From NCBI GenBank assembly GCA_036322875.1, contig AP027925.1, positions 496,001-560,000 on the forward strand: 64,000 nucleotides of DNA, read 5' to 3'. Below the pieces are notes generated by a model. That model was not told the origin of the DNA. It worked only from the letters and a program-made list of their open reading frames with translations, and made no database searches. The DNA comes from Paraimprobicoccus trichonymphae. Lineage in GTDB: Bacteria > Bacillota > Clostridia > Oscillospirales > Acutalibacteraceae. The translations under genes were made by a program, and so were the position numbers. The first letter of the stretch is position 1. Each line of letters begins with the position of its first letter. Of this stretch, positions 1 through 8,380 are shown one piece after another.

Positions 1-44
1 TCTATTCTTGAAATTTCTATCATATCTATTCCAACAGAAAAAAT
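1..44 (-). CDS. acpS: Holo-ACP synthase, 5' end only (cut by window edge)
   Basis: Only about 14 codons are visible. They read I/M-F-S-V-G-I-D-M-I-E-I-S-R-I, which matches the AcpS N-terminus (G-I/L-D-I-x-E-I-x-R-I), including the Asp that binds Mg2+ in this family. AcpS moves 4'-phosphopantetheine from CoA to acyl carrier protein. The frame has a TGA at 59-57 and no ATG, GTG or TTG before the GID motif. An ATT at 44-42 sits 8 nt after GAGGAG (58-53), so I take ATT as the start. The next ATG would remove the Mg2+-binding Asp. The gene is divergent from rpmH. A frameshift from the out-of-frame ATG at 60 is the alternative. Confidence is limited by the short length. Confidence 0.45.
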   Translation of the reverse strand, partial: MFSVGIDMIEISRI

Positions 45-59
45 TTTGAAAACTCCTCA

Positions 60-88
60 TTGACTTTTTTTTAATTATTTTATAAAAT
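60..88 (+). promoter_or_regulatory. Promoter of rpmH-rnpA-yidD
   Basis: A -35 TTGACT (60-65) and a -10 TAAAAT (83-88) are separated by 17 nt, followed by GGAAGGAG and the rpmH ATG at 118. It overlaps the 5' end of the divergent acpS-like gene. Confidence 0.6.
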
Positions 89-117
89 AGTAAAAAAAAA
101 TGGAAGGAGTAATATTT

Positions 118-252
118 ATGTTCAGAACATATCAACCAAAAAAAATTCATAGAAAAAGAGTTCATGGCTTTAGAAAGAGAATGTTCGACAGTAACAGTCA
201 AAAAGTTATTGCTCGGAGAAGAGCGAAAGGAAGAAAAAGATTAACGTATTGA
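118..252 (+). CDS. rpmH: 50S ribosomal protein L34
   Basis: This 44-residue basic protein begins MFRTYQPKKIHRKRVHGF and ends in an RRAKGRKRL segment, which is the canonical L34 sequence and length. L34 is part of the large ribosomal subunit. The start is fixed by GGAAGGAG 9 nt upstream. It is the first gene of the conserved rpmH-rnpA-yidD cluster, and rnpA follows after 12 nt. dnaA, the usual divergent neighbour, is not seen here; the divergent gene looks like acpS. Confidence 0.97.
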   Translation: MFRTYQPKKIHRKRVHGFRKRMFDSNSQKVIARRRAKGRKRLTY

Positions 253-264
253 TTTTTTAAAGTT

Positions 265-603
265 ATGAATAAGAAAAATAATATAATAAACCAAAATAGA
301 CATTTTACAAAAATGTACAATAGAGCTAAATTTTATAATTCTAGTGAACTTGTTGTTTATATTATGGAAAATAGATTTTCGTTTAATAGAACTGGAATTG
401 TAACGAGTAAAAAAATAGGAATAGCTGTAAAAAGAAATAGAGCTAGAAGAATAATTAAAGAAGCATATAGAGAAATATATGAAAATTTAAAATCAGGATA
501 CGATGTTTTGTTTGTAGCAAAAAAAAGATCTGTTGACCTAAAAAGTAAGGATATTTGTAGATCCCTAATATATATTTTCAATAAAGCGCACATTTTAAAA
601 TGA
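265..603 (+). CDS. rnpA: Ribonuclease P protein component
   Basis: A 112-residue basic protein with the RnpA core: RTGIVTSKKIGIAVKRNRARR near residues 53-73 is the family RNR signature region that contacts the P RNA, followed by an IKEAYRE helix. It binds RNase P RNA and helps remove tRNA 5' leaders. The length is normal. The Shine-Dalgarno before the ATG at 265 is weak, and a later Met (MYNRAKF) is an alternative start. Its stop overlaps the yidD start by 4 nt (ATGA), which indicates translational coupling. Confidence 0.93.
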   Translation: MNKKNNIINQNRHFTKMYNRAKFYNSSELVVYIMENRFSFNRTGIVTSKKIGIAVKRNRARRIIKEAYREIYENLKSGYDVLFVAKKRSVDLKSKDICRSLIYIFNKAHILK

Positions 604-809
604 AGAAATTATTAATTAATTTGATATTTTTTTACAAAAAATTTATTTCGCCTTGTTTGAGGCCATGTTGTAGGTTTCATCCTTGTTGTTCATCTTATGC
701 AATTGAATCTTTGGAAAAATTTGGCGCATTTAAAGGGATATATCTTTCATTGATAAGAATTTTAAGGTGCAATAAATTTTTTGAAGGCGGTTACGATCCT
801 GTTCCGTAA
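600..809 (+). CDS. yidD: Membrane protein insertion efficiency factor YidD
   Basis: A 69-residue protein carrying the YidD pattern: YKKFISPCLRPCCRFHPCCSSYA with clustered Cys, then AIESLEKFGAFKG and a C-terminal FEGGYDPVP (family G-G-x-D-P-V-P). It probably helps YidC insert membrane proteins at the inner face of the membrane. The start overlaps the rnpA stop. yidC, the usual next gene, is absent; the following 700 bases are non-coding apart from a transposase relic. Confidence 0.93.
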   Translation: MKKLLINLIFFYKKFISPCLRPCCRFHPCCSSYAIESLEKFGAFKGIYLSLIRILRCNKFFEGGYDPVP

Positions 810-1067
810 TAAATGGAGTGCTTCTAAAAAGTTTAAATTTGTTGTTTTTAAGCTTATATTTCTCAAATATAGTGCTTACTTATTTTATTACACTGTTTTT
901 CTACATTATTTTTTAAGTTAGATACTTTTTTGCTAAATTGTTTTCTTAATCATTTTTATATGAAGAATTGTTTAACTATACTACGATATTTTTCTTCTCC
1001 AGTTGTGTCCTAAAACTTTAATAAAAAAGTATTTCATTATATTAGGCTATTAACAAACTTACTTATT

Positions 1068-1148
1068 TCAGATTTTAGATAAAATAATTAATAAGAAAAG
1101 ATGATAATTAATCACAAGAACCAAATGTACATTGATATCTAATTCCAT
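1068..1148 (-). pseudogene. IS200/IS605 TnpA, N-terminal remnant
   Basis: The 26-codon frame starts MELDINVHLVLVINYHL, close to the start of HUH (Y1) transposases of the IS200 family (M-x-x-D-x-N-x-H-S-V-x-L-L-x-Y-H-L-V). It lacks the HUH motif and catalytic Tyr because it ends after 26 residues. Expression signals are still good: -35 TTGATA (1209-1204), 18-nt spacer, -10 TATAAT (1185-1180), AAAGGAAG and ATG. It is a truncated relic with a live-looking promoter. Confidence 0.55.
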
Positions 1149-1179
1149 GATATAACTTCCTTTCTTTGATTACATGTTG

Positions 1180-1209
1180 ATTATATCATACCTAACAAAA
1201 TCTTATCAA
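1180..1209 (-). promoter_or_regulatory. Promoter of the tnpA relic
   Basis: TTGATA (1209-1204) and TATAAT (1185-1180) lie 18 nt apart on the minus strand, upstream of AAAGGAAG and the TnpA-like ATG at 1148. Confidence 0.5.
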
Positions 1210-1531
1210 TTTTTTATTTGTTTTATACAAATAAGCACTATTCTCCTATCTGTTAGAAAATTTCGCGTGATAAACAGTAAAAGTAAAAAAAAAAGACCGC
1301 TCTAAGAATTAGATTTTACTTTCGAATAGTTTATATTGAAAAATTTAGAATATACATTGAAAACTTTGAAAACTTTATGGATAATTAGAAAAAATAAGAA
1401 TCCAAAATTTCTAAAATTTAAAACCAAAGTAACCATTTCCTTAAATTCAGTTCAATTTTTTTTAATAAATAAAAACCGTAGTGTTTAACATTCCATAAAT
1501 ATTTTATACTATAATTAATATAATAACTTTT

Positions 1532-2716
1532 TTAAATTTTAGATAATTTTTTGGAATGAATTGAATTTATAATTACAGAAAGTGCGCTGCTTCCCGAAAC
1601 GTTACAAGCCGTTCCAAAGCTATCCTGCATTAAATGGATTGAAACTATTAAAGAAATCATATCAGGATTAAACCCTAAAGCCGATTTTAAAATTTCTGAG
1701 ACTGCAAAAACTGCTCCTGCAGGAACTCCTGGAACTGCTGTTAATAGCAATCCAAAAACAGAGATAAAAATTGATATTGTTTTAAAATTTACATCGATGT
1801 TATTTGATAATATTATAACTGTCGAGCTTGTCATTATAGAAATTGCACTTCCACAAAAATGCAAAGTTGTACAAAAAGGAATAACAAAATTTACGAAACT
1901 TTCAGATATTTTATTTTTTTTAGCACATTCTATAGATACCGGTATAGTTGAAACTGAAGATTGTGTTCCTAAAGCTACAAAATAAGCTGGTAAAGTATTT
2001 TTTATTAAAACAAAAAAATTACTTTTAGACGTTATACTTGCCACTAAGAATAAAAACAAAACTGCACAAGTTTGAATTATAACTATACACATTATAATTA
2101 CAGAAAAAGTTGTTATAATTTTGTAAATTTGTCCGGAAGAACTGATTTTTGTAAAAGTTCCTATTATGTAGAATGGAATGAGTGGTATCATGACTTTTTT
2201 TACTAATTTTTCTACAATATTATGAAAATCGCTAGAAAGTTTTTTTAAATACTCACTTTTAATAGAAGAAATACCGATTCCGATTATAAAAGCTAAAAAG
2301 AGCGCAGACATAACTGACATAATTGGTGCTATGTTAATTTGAGAAAATATGTTATTTTTTATATTATTGTCCGAGATATCAATCTTAATATTTTTAATAT
2401 TTAAATATTTAATAAAAAAAATATTTTTTACTGCAAAATAAGAAAAAAATGCGGAAAAAATCATAGAAAGATAAGAAACTACAACAGTAATTAATATTGA
2501 TTTGTTTGAATTTTTTCCAAGTGAAGAAACTCCATTTATTACATATCCTAATATTATCAATGGAACAAAAAAATTAATTAATTTTCCAATGAGAATATTT
2601 ATGTTTATAAAAACATCTACAATAATTTTTGGCATAAAAATCCCTATTAAAATTCCTAAAATAATAGATAAAAATATCTTTAAAAGTAAAGAATATTTTT
2701 TAAAATTTTCTTTCAA
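1532..2716 (-). CDS. Dicarboxylate/amino acid:cation symporter (DAACS family)
   Basis: A 394-residue multi-span membrane protein of the glutamate/dicarboxylate/serine symporter type. Visible marks are FFVPLIILGYVINGVSSLG near residue 50, TQSSVSTIPVS (the family serine-rich re-entrant loop), PGVPAGAVFA, and QDSFGTACNVSGSSA, which corresponds to the family's D-x-x-R-T-x-x-N-V-x-G-D substrate and Na+ motif. The usual Arg after the Asp and the final Asp are both changed here, so the substrate may differ. It starts with TTG after AAAGGGGA. It probably imports amino acids or dicarboxylates from the host environment. It stands alone. Confidence 0.85.
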   Translation of the reverse strand: MKENFKKYSLLLKIFLSIILGILIGIFMPKIIVDVFININILIGKLINFFVPLIILGYVINGVSSLGKNSNKSILITVVVSYLSMIFSAFFSYFAVKNIFFIKYLNIKNIKIDISDNNIKNNIFSQINIAPIMSVMSALFLAFIIGIGISSIKSEYLKKLSSDFHNIVEKLVKKVMIPLIPFYIIGTFTKISSSGQIYKIITTFSVIIMCIVIIQTCAVLFLFLVASITSKSNFFVLIKNTLPAYFVALGTQSSVSTIPVSIECAKKNKISESFVNFVIPFCTTLHFCGSAISIMTSSTVIILSNNIDVNFKTISIFISVFGLLLTAVPGVPAGAVFAVSEILKSALGFNPDMISLIVSIHLMQDSFGTACNVSGSSALSVIINSIHSKKLSKI

Positions 2717-3420
2717 ATAAGTTCCCCTTTAAATTTATTGTTTTCCCAATTTTTTTAATAAGCATAGGCTTTTTAATTGTACCATATTATTTTTTATATA
2801 AAAAAACTTGTTTTTTAGACACAAAAATAATCTACATTTAGTTATCAAATTTTAATTTTTTTATTTTTACAATTGTTTTATATATTTTTCATTACAATTT
2901 TTTCAACGAAATATTCAATTAAATAAAAAAGTTTCGGTTTTATAGAATTTTTTTTATTTCAATAAATATTTTTATATTTACAGCATTTTAAATAATAAGA
3001 GCCAATTTTATCAACGCATATTGTGTAGTTTGCCTAGCGTTAAACTCACTTTGCATTAAAATTTTTGTCCCTCAGTGAAATTTTTATATATCATAATGTG
3101 AAAAAATATGGCGTTTGAAATTTTGATTTTTTCGGTTGTTATACTTGTTGAAAAAAGACACCTTGTACGTACCGAAAACAGTGACATAATTTGTAGACGA
3201 CAAAAACATAATATAGTACCAGAAATTTATTAGCGAAATTGAATACTGATTTTTATTTAAATTTCCTATCATTGTGTTGCAGCAGAAAACATTTTAAATT
3301 TGTTATTAAAAATTAAAATTCAAAACTTTGTCTGGTTTAATAAACAAATACATAGATATTAAACTATTTGAGACATTATCAAAAAAAGAAACCCGTCAAT
3401 TTTAGGGTTCCATATGAATC
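2717..3420. other. AT-rich gap, no supported gene
   Basis: No reading frame in this stretch has homology I recognise. The minus-strand frame near 3084-3272 looks random. A dispersed repeat copy begins at 3421. Confidence 0.5.
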
Positions 3421-3638
3421 TTAATCCTCTGCTTTGCACAGATTCTTGGTTCAATGTCCGTCGCAGGTTAACCGACTCCATTTCAAGCATAAATTCCCAT
3501 GAGCCCCACGATATCTTTTTTATATACTTTAAGTTTCAACTTGGTTTTCGTTGAAGCACTCTTGAGATTCTAGCATGCCATTATTTTTTGTCAATATTTT
3601 TGCGATTCATTCACTAAAATAAATACTTAGTGGTTTTA
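3421..3638 (-). repeat. Dispersed repeat, copy B (long form)
   Basis: On the minus strand it runs from a left end with an AAAACCACTAA-type palindrome, through ATTGACAAAAAATAATG, CAACGAAAACCAAGTTG and a GTGGGGCTCAT hairpin, to a right end AAGAATCTGTGCAAAGCAGA. It shares all these blocks with the copies at 44678-44837 and 51550-51768. Confidence 0.7.
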
Positions 3639-3645
3639 CATAAAA

Positions 3646-3894
3646 TTAACCATTTTTGTAAGGCAAAAGAGCTAAATACCTCGCACGTTTAATTTCATGC
3701 ATTATTTTCCTTTGATGCAAAGCACAACACCCTGTAGCTCTTCTTGGCAATATTTTAGCCCTTTCAGATATAAATTTCCTTAACTTATAAGGCTCTTTAT
3801 AGTTTATATTTTCAAAAGTTTTGTTTGTACATAATGGACATACCTTTTTTGCTCGTCTTGTATATCTAGATTCTTTTTGTTGCTCTTCTGACAC
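3646..3894 (-). CDS. rpsR: 30S ribosomal protein S18
   Basis: An 82-residue protein with the S18 core: the zinc-like CPLC motif near residue 19, then YKEPYKLRKFISERAKILPRR and a C-terminal KRARYLALLPY. S18 pairs with S6 on the 30S platform. The start is GTG, 8 nt after AAAAAGGAG. It is the last gene of the rpsF-ssb-rpsR operon, 26 nt after ssb. Confidence 0.97.
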   Translation of the reverse strand: MSEEQQKESRYTRRAKKVCPLCTNKTFENINYKEPYKLRKFISERAKILPRRATGCCALHQRKIMHEIKRARYLALLPYKNG

Positions 3895-3920
3895 GTAATT
3901 TTGCTCCTTTTTATAATTTT

Positions 3921-4385
3921 TTAGAAAGGTAAATCATCGCTAACCGTTTCCAATTCAATAAAATTATCATCATTGTTTTCAAAGTAACCACTTTTACTGT
4001 TCTTTCTAGATTCATCAGAACTAGTATTATCTTGATTATTACCAAAATAACTATTAATGTTTTCCCTTTTAGATTCGCAGAAGTGGGCGTTAATGACTAT
4101 TACTTCTGTAACTTTTTTATTATTTCCTTCTTTATCTGTATAATTTCTAGTTCTAAGTGAACCTTCTATTGCTATCAATTGACCTTTTTTGAAATATTTA
4201 CTAATAAATTCTGCTATATTTCTCCATGCTACCACACATATGAAGTCCGTTTGACGTTCTTCACCAGATTTAACATATGAACGTGTAACCGCAATTGTCA
4301 AAGTAACAACTGAAACACCTGCAGACGTGCTCTTTAATTCTGGGTCTGATGTTAATCTGCCCATGATAACCACTGTGTTTAACAT
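3921..4385 (-). CDS. ssb: Single-stranded DNA-binding protein
   Basis: 154 residues. The N-terminal OB fold (1-105) has MLNTVVIMGRLTSDPELKST, TDFICVVAWRNIAEFISKYF and KKGQLIAIEGSLRTRNY. A low-complexity linker rich in Asn and Ser follows, ending in the acidic tip DDLPF that recruits SSB partners. It protects ssDNA during replication and repair. It lies 2 nt after rpsF and before rpsR, the standard Firmicutes order. Confidence 0.96.
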   Translation of the reverse strand: MLNTVVIMGRLTSDPELKSTSAGVSVVTLTIAVTRSYVKSGEERQTDFICVVAWRNIAEFISKYFKKGQLIAIEGSLRTRNYTDKEGNNKKVTEVIVINAHFCESKRENINSYFGNNQDNTSSDESRKNSKSGYFENNDDNFIELETVSDDLPF

Positions 4386-4387
4386 AA

Positions 4388-4720
4388 TTAATTAACTTGT
4401 CCCTCTTTTTTATAAATTATTTCATTACTTTTTTTTATTATAATATACCTTAATATATTATCTGTTATTTCACTAATTCTGCTGATTTCTTCTGGAAAAT
4501 CAGGAACACTTTTGAAATTAAACAAAACATAGTATCCATCAATTTCTTTGTTTATTAAATAAGCTAGTCTGCGTTTTCCCCATCTATCAACATTTTCAAA
4601 TTCAGCGTTTTTTTCAATTAATTTTTTAAACTTATTAATTAACTCTTCTATAAATTCTTCAGATATTTTGTAAGAAACAACTAACAGAAATTCATATGAA
4701 TTCTTTTTCAATGTTGTAAT
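4388..4720 (-). CDS. rpsF: 30S ribosomal protein S6, probable AUU start
   Basis: About 110 residues: SYEFLLVVSYKISEE, ENVDRWGKRRLAYLINKEIDGYYVLFNF and ISEITDNILRYIIIKK are the S6 core. S6 binds S18 on the small subunit. The frame stays open to 4813, but the Shine-Dalgarno AAGGAGGTG lies inside that extension, so translation starts later. ATT at 4720-4718 is 8 nt from GGAGG. The first TTG (4711) is 17 nt away and the in-frame GTG overlaps the Shine-Dalgarno. I therefore choose ATT. Choosing the TTG would shorten the protein by only three residues. Confidence 0.9.
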   Translation of the reverse strand: MTTLKKNSYEFLLVVSYKISEEFIEELINKFKKLIEKNAEFENVDRWGKRRLAYLINKEIDGYYVLFNFKSVPDFPEEISRISEITDNILRYIIIKKSNEIIYKKEGQVN

Positions 4721-4874
4721 TTTTAACACCTCCTTGTGGACTTCAGACCCTAAAAATTTACATAGAATTATGCTTTTAATTAATTTTGCATCCGAACAAA
4801 ATTTATACAACAAATCCCACGATTCTATTAATAAATTAAAACTATTTAGAGTAAAGAAGTGATATTAACATTCA

Positions 4875-4894
4875 AACCGCTCCATTTTTCGGTT
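4875..4894 (-). promoter_or_regulatory. Hairpin in the rpsF leader
   Basis: In the rpsF 5' UTR, AACCG pairs with CGGTT around an A-rich 10-nt loop. Leaders of rpsF in many bacteria bind the S6:S18 dimer through a hairpin with a conserved CCG. This hairpin is a candidate for that autoregulatory site, not a proven one. Confidence 0.3.
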
Positions 4895-4930
4895 ATATAC
4901 ATTCTTCTCCGAAAATTCAAAGCCAATATC

Positions 4931-4958
4931 ATTATACTATATTTTTTTTTTTATACAA
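4931..4958 (-). promoter_or_regulatory. Promoter of rpsF-ssb-rpsR
   Basis: On the minus strand TTGTAT (4958-4953) and TATAAT (4936-4931) are separated by a 16-nt A-rich spacer. This implies a leader of about 200 nt before rpsF. Confidence 0.5.
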
Positions 4959-5326
4959 ATTTTTGTGTTTTATATTTGACAAGCTAAAATTCGTAATTTT
5001 ATATCACAAATTAAATTAAATATTAACTAATTTTTAAGCAAAAAGTATAAAATCAAATTAGTGAATTTTTGTAATCATTTGTAATTATTTGTAACTATTT
5101 GTTTTCTCTGTTTTTAACAATTAATTTTTTGAAAAATATTTTTAAAACCTGATTTTTTAATTAATAATTCACTAATTTTATTATTATTATATGCATTTTT
5201 TAACTATAATTTAAAATTATTAGTCGTTTTATACAAATTTATTCAAATTAATGAATTTGACTCTTAGTGAAATTACGATTTAAAATGTTTATGTATTAAG
5301 TTTTAAAAAATTTAGGAGTTGCCAAT
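4959..5326. other. AT-rich intergenic stretch
   Basis: No gene is visible. Around 5065-5103 there are three imperfect tandem units of the type TTTGTAATCA / TTTGTAATTA / TTTGTAACTA. A plus-strand TTGACA (4976-4981) with TATATC (5000-5005) could be a promoter for the YabE-like gene, with a long leader. Confidence 0.4.
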
Positions 5327-6607
5327 TTGAACGTGTTTAAATCTAGAAAAAATTTGAAAAAAATCGCAAAAGTTACCGTAACAACTACAGTGAGTCTAGC
5401 TGTCACTCTAACATTAGCGGCATTTAGCAAAGGAATAAGAATTGAGGACGGAGATAAAAAAATTACATTTGTAACAACTAGTAACAATATTGAAAATATT
5501 TTAAATCAAGCCAACGTAACTTTATTTGATGGTGATTTTGTAGAAGTATCAGAGAAAAATAAAATAAGTTCAACTTTAAAAATAAAAAGAGCGTTTGATG
5601 TAAAAATTGAGTGTGATGGTGAATCAAAAATCGTGAAACTAAATTCAGAAAACACAGTATCAGATGCTATAAACAAATCAGAAATGATTATTGGAGAAAA
5701 TGATGTTTTGTCTCATAATTTTGATACTAAAGTTAAACCAAATATGACTATATTTGTGCAAAAAAAAGTAGAAATTAATATTAAGGCAGATAATAGAGAA
5801 ATTTTGCAATTTGTGCCTACCAAAATCACCGTGGGACAAGCTTTGAAGTTAGCTGAAATTCCAATTTTTGAGCAAGATATAATCAATATTAGTTTGGATG
5901 TTGAAATCAATGAAAATGCTGAGATTGTTATTGAACGTGTTGGATACGAGAATATAATAAGAAAAGAAGAGATAGCTTTTAAAAAAATTATCAAAAAAAC
6001 TGATGATCTAGAAGAAGGTATAAATAAAATATCTGTTAAAGGAAAAAACGGAGAAAAAGAGATTTTTATTAGAGAAACTAAGATAAACGGCGAAATCAAA
6101 AATTCTGAAATAACAAAAAAAAGAATTTTGGTTGAACCTGTTGACCAAGTAATGCTTGTAGGAACAAAAAAAAAACCTGTAATTGATACCAGCAAAGTTA
6201 ATATCATTAAAAAAAACATTGAAACTATTGCGAAAAAGATTGTTATAGACAAATCTGGATATATAGATATGGGAAATGGAATATTAATGGACAAGAGTGG
6301 GAATGAAATAAAATATTCTTGTAAACTATCAGGTCAAGCAACTGCGTATACAGCTGATGAGAAAGCGAGAACTTTTACTGGAAAAAAACCTATAAGTTAT
6401 AGTACAGCAGCTGTAAATTTTAATAAAATTCCTCGTGGCAAAAAGCTTATTGTATTTGATAAATCCGGAAGAGTGTTTAATTTATTAGCTGAAGACACAG
6501 GTAGCGCATTGATTAAAGACGAAGCTGCAGTTGATATATTTATGCCTACGAGGGAAGATTGTATTAATTATGGAAGACAAGAAGTTGAGATATATGCGTT
6601 AAAATAA
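5327..6607 (+). CDS. YabE-like cell-wall protein: DUF348 repeats, G5-like, 3D domain
   Basis: 426 residues. An N-terminal membrane or signal helix (about 14-34) is followed by DUF348-type repeats (ITFVTTSNNIENILNQANV and two similar units), a G5-like segment (about 225-275), and a C-terminal 3D domain with SGQATAYTA, STAAVNFNKIPRG, AEDTGSA and VDIFMPTREDCINYGRQEVEIY. The 3D domain is named for its three Asp residues, and related proteins (MltA fold, YabE, YuiC) remodel peptidoglycan. The start is TTG, 8 nt after AGGAG. It is probably a secreted or surface peptidoglycan-active protein. Its usual neighbours ksgA and rnmV are not here. Confidence 0.85.
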   Translation: MNVFKSRKNLKKIAKVTVTTTVSLAVTLTLAAFSKGIRIEDGDKKITFVTTSNNIENILNQANVTLFDGDFVEVSEKNKISSTLKIKRAFDVKIECDGESKIVKLNSENTVSDAINKSEMIIGENDVLSHNFDTKVKPNMTIFVQKKVEINIKADNREILQFVPTKITVGQALKLAEIPIFEQDIINISLDVEINENAEIVIERVGYENIIRKEEIAFKKIIKKTDDLEEGINKISVKGKNGEKEIFIRETKINGEIKNSEITKKRILVEPVDQVMLVGTKKKPVIDTSKVNIIKKNIETIAKKIVIDKSGYIDMGNGILMDKSGNEIKYSCKLSGQATAYTADEKARTFTGKKPISYSTAAVNFNKIPRGKKLIVFDKSGRVFNLLAEDTGSALIKDEAAVDIFMPTREDCINYGRQEVEIYALK

Positions 6608-6934
6608 ATCACTAGCTATAAAAAAACTTAAAATAAAAATAATTTATAATTAAGATGCTGTGTTTAATAATACTTGAAGAGATGTGATTTTTAATTTTTG
6701 GAAAAGATACTAAATTTTGCAGTAGAAAATATTCTTAAAAATAAAATTGGTATTGTTTTTTTACTTAAATATTTCTCAAAGTGGTAAAATTTATCATTTT
6801 CAGTTTTCGTTTTCTTCCGATATAATTTTTCCAAAATCTAATAGAAAAAATAATTTATACACACATAAGAGATTTTCTCTTAATATTCATAAAATTGAAG
6901 ATAATAATTTGTCAGTATTTTATAGAAAAAAAGT

Positions 6935-7142
6935 TGAAAAAACCGCTAAACTTTAGTTTATCTGGATGAATCGCCCCAAAATATAAAAAATGTTGAAAAA
7001 AAAATAACAAATCGCTAATATTAAATAAGTATCGTGAATCTCATGAGAATTTACGCTTGAAATGAAATGGAATCTATGTAATGGCAGGGTCCCGCCCAGT
7101 GACGGACAATGAACCAAGAATCTGCGCAGAGCGGAGAGTCAA
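6935..7142 (+). repeat. Dispersed repeat, copy A
   Basis: It starts at AAACCGCTAAACTTTAGTTTA (a palindrome), continues with GGATGAATCG, ATTTACGCTTGAAATGAAAT and GACGGACAATGAACC, and ends AAGAATCTGCGCAGAGCGGA then GAGTCAA. It fills most of the gap between the YabE-like gene and miaA. The rest of that gap (6608-6934 and 7143-7471) shows no gene. Confidence 0.75.
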
Positions 7143-7471
7143 TAAGATATTAAGGCTAACAGCATAAATTATCAAATGGCACGGTAGAGGTAACTACACG
7201 AAAATACTAAGAGGCCTAAGAAACAGAAAATTCGTAGAATGATGTATGATAATTTCATTTTTGACCGTGAGAAGTTCATAAATAATTAATTTTATTAACG
7301 TTTTTTTGTAATTTGTGGGCAGTTTTTTGTTTTGTTTTCTACTAATTCATTAATCATTTTAAAATCATGCCCTTTTTTGTTCAAAAGATATATTTTGAAT
7401 ATTGTTTTATATCCTATAAAATTATTAATAATTTATTACTTTGTTAAATAATTAAAAAGTTGAAGTCATTT

Positions 7472-8380
7472 ATGATAAAAATTATATGTGTTGTAGGTCC
7501 TACTGCAGTTGGAAAAACAAAATTATCATTAAAATTAGCTGAAAAATTGGATGGAGAAATTATTTCAGCAGACTCTATGCAGATTTATAAAGAATTCAAT
7601 ATAATAAGCAACAAATCGGATTTAAAAATTAAACAATATTTTGTAGATTTTGTTTCTATAGAAAAAGAGTTTAGTGTAGCTGAATATGTTAAACTCGGTG
7701 GTGAATGCATTAGAGAAGTTAATAATAAAAATAAAATTCCTATAATTTGCGGAGGTACAGGTTTATATGTAGATTCTCTTTTGAACAATATTAATTTTTT
7801 AAGTTTTAAATTAGATATGGAATTGGGAAAAAAGTTATTCAAACTTGATAATTTAGAATTGTTTGAAAAATTAAAAAAAGTTGATTTTGAAATTTCTCAA
7901 AAAATAAATATCAATGATAAAAAAAGATTGTCTAGAGCTTTAGAATTTTACATTAGTAATAACTTTCCGATTTCTGAACATATAAAAAATTCTAAAAAAA
8001 ATAAACCTAATTACGATATAACCAAAATTGGTTTAAATTATGAAAATCGAGATGCTTTGTATGAAATTATAAATAAGAGAACTGATGAGATGTTTAAAGA
8101 AGGAATTGTAAATGAAATAAAGTCGTTGAAAAATAAGAAGATTAGCAAAACTGCTGAAGCTGCTATTGGATATAAAGAAATTTTAAGTTATATAAATGAA
8201 GAGGTAGATTTAGAAACTTGTAAAAAAAAAATAAAACAAAATACTCGAAGATATGCTAAAAGACAAATCACTTGGTTTAAAAAAGATAAAAATATAAAGT
8301 GGTTTTATTTGGGTAAATATTCAAATTTTGGTGAACTATTTATTGATGTATTTGATTTTATTAATGAAAAATTGCGATGA
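7472..8380 (+). CDS. miaA: tRNA dimethylallyltransferase
   Basis: About 302 residues. The N-terminal P-loop GPTAVGKTKLS and DGEIISADSMQIYKEF (Asp and Ser of the active site) are followed by IPIICGGTGLYVDSLL, the family G-G-T-G-L-Y motif. It transfers a dimethylallyl group to A37 of tRNAs that read codons starting with U, so it depends on the isoprenoid pathway (ispG is in this window). I start at ATG 7472; TTG at 7460 is an alternative, and neither has a strong Shine-Dalgarno. The stop overlaps a small downstream frame (ATGA). hfq and mutL, common neighbours, are absent. Confidence 0.93.
   Translation: MIKIICVVGPTAVGKTKLSLKLAEKLDGEIISADSMQIYKEFNIISNKSDLKIKQYFVDFVSIEKEFSVAEYVKLGGECIREVNNKNKIPIICGGTGLYVDSLLNNINFLSFKLDMELGKKLFKLDNLELFEKLKKVDFEISQKININDKKRLSRALEFYISNNFPISEHIKNSKKNKPNYDITKIGLNYENRDALYEIINKRTDEMFKEGIVNEIKSLKNKKISKTAEAAIGYKEILSYINEEVDLETCKKKIKQNTRRYAKRQITWFKKDKNIKWFYLGKYSNFGELFIDVFDFINEKLR

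Larger units (their letters stand above)
810..1531. other. Non-coding gap with IS relics
   Basis: No intact gene is visible between yidD and the symporter. The stretch holds a tnpA start fragment (1068-1148, minus) and, at about 1002-1018, a lone TGTCCTAAAACTTT that matches the terminal repeat of the IS5-type element at 43823-44672. No trace of yidC was found. Confidence 0.6.

Noticed and set aside
1370..1390. DnaA box-like TTATCCATA near rpmH-rnpA as an origin
   Set aside because: A single imperfect site, and dnaA is not adjacent.
2960..3070. Minus-strand FNARQ...TQYAL resembling the F-x-x-R-Q...T-R motif of Cas9 proteins
   Set aside because: Only about ten residues, spacing does not fit, no other Cas9 motif or CRISPR repeat nearby.
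5065..5103. Tandem TTTGTAAYYA units as a possible CRISPR or origin repeat
   Set aside because: Units are short, without spacers, and no cas gene or DnaA-box cluster is seen.
5713..6294. 193-codon minus-strand frame inside the YabE-like gene
   Set aside because: It is the antisense shadow of a well-supported gene.
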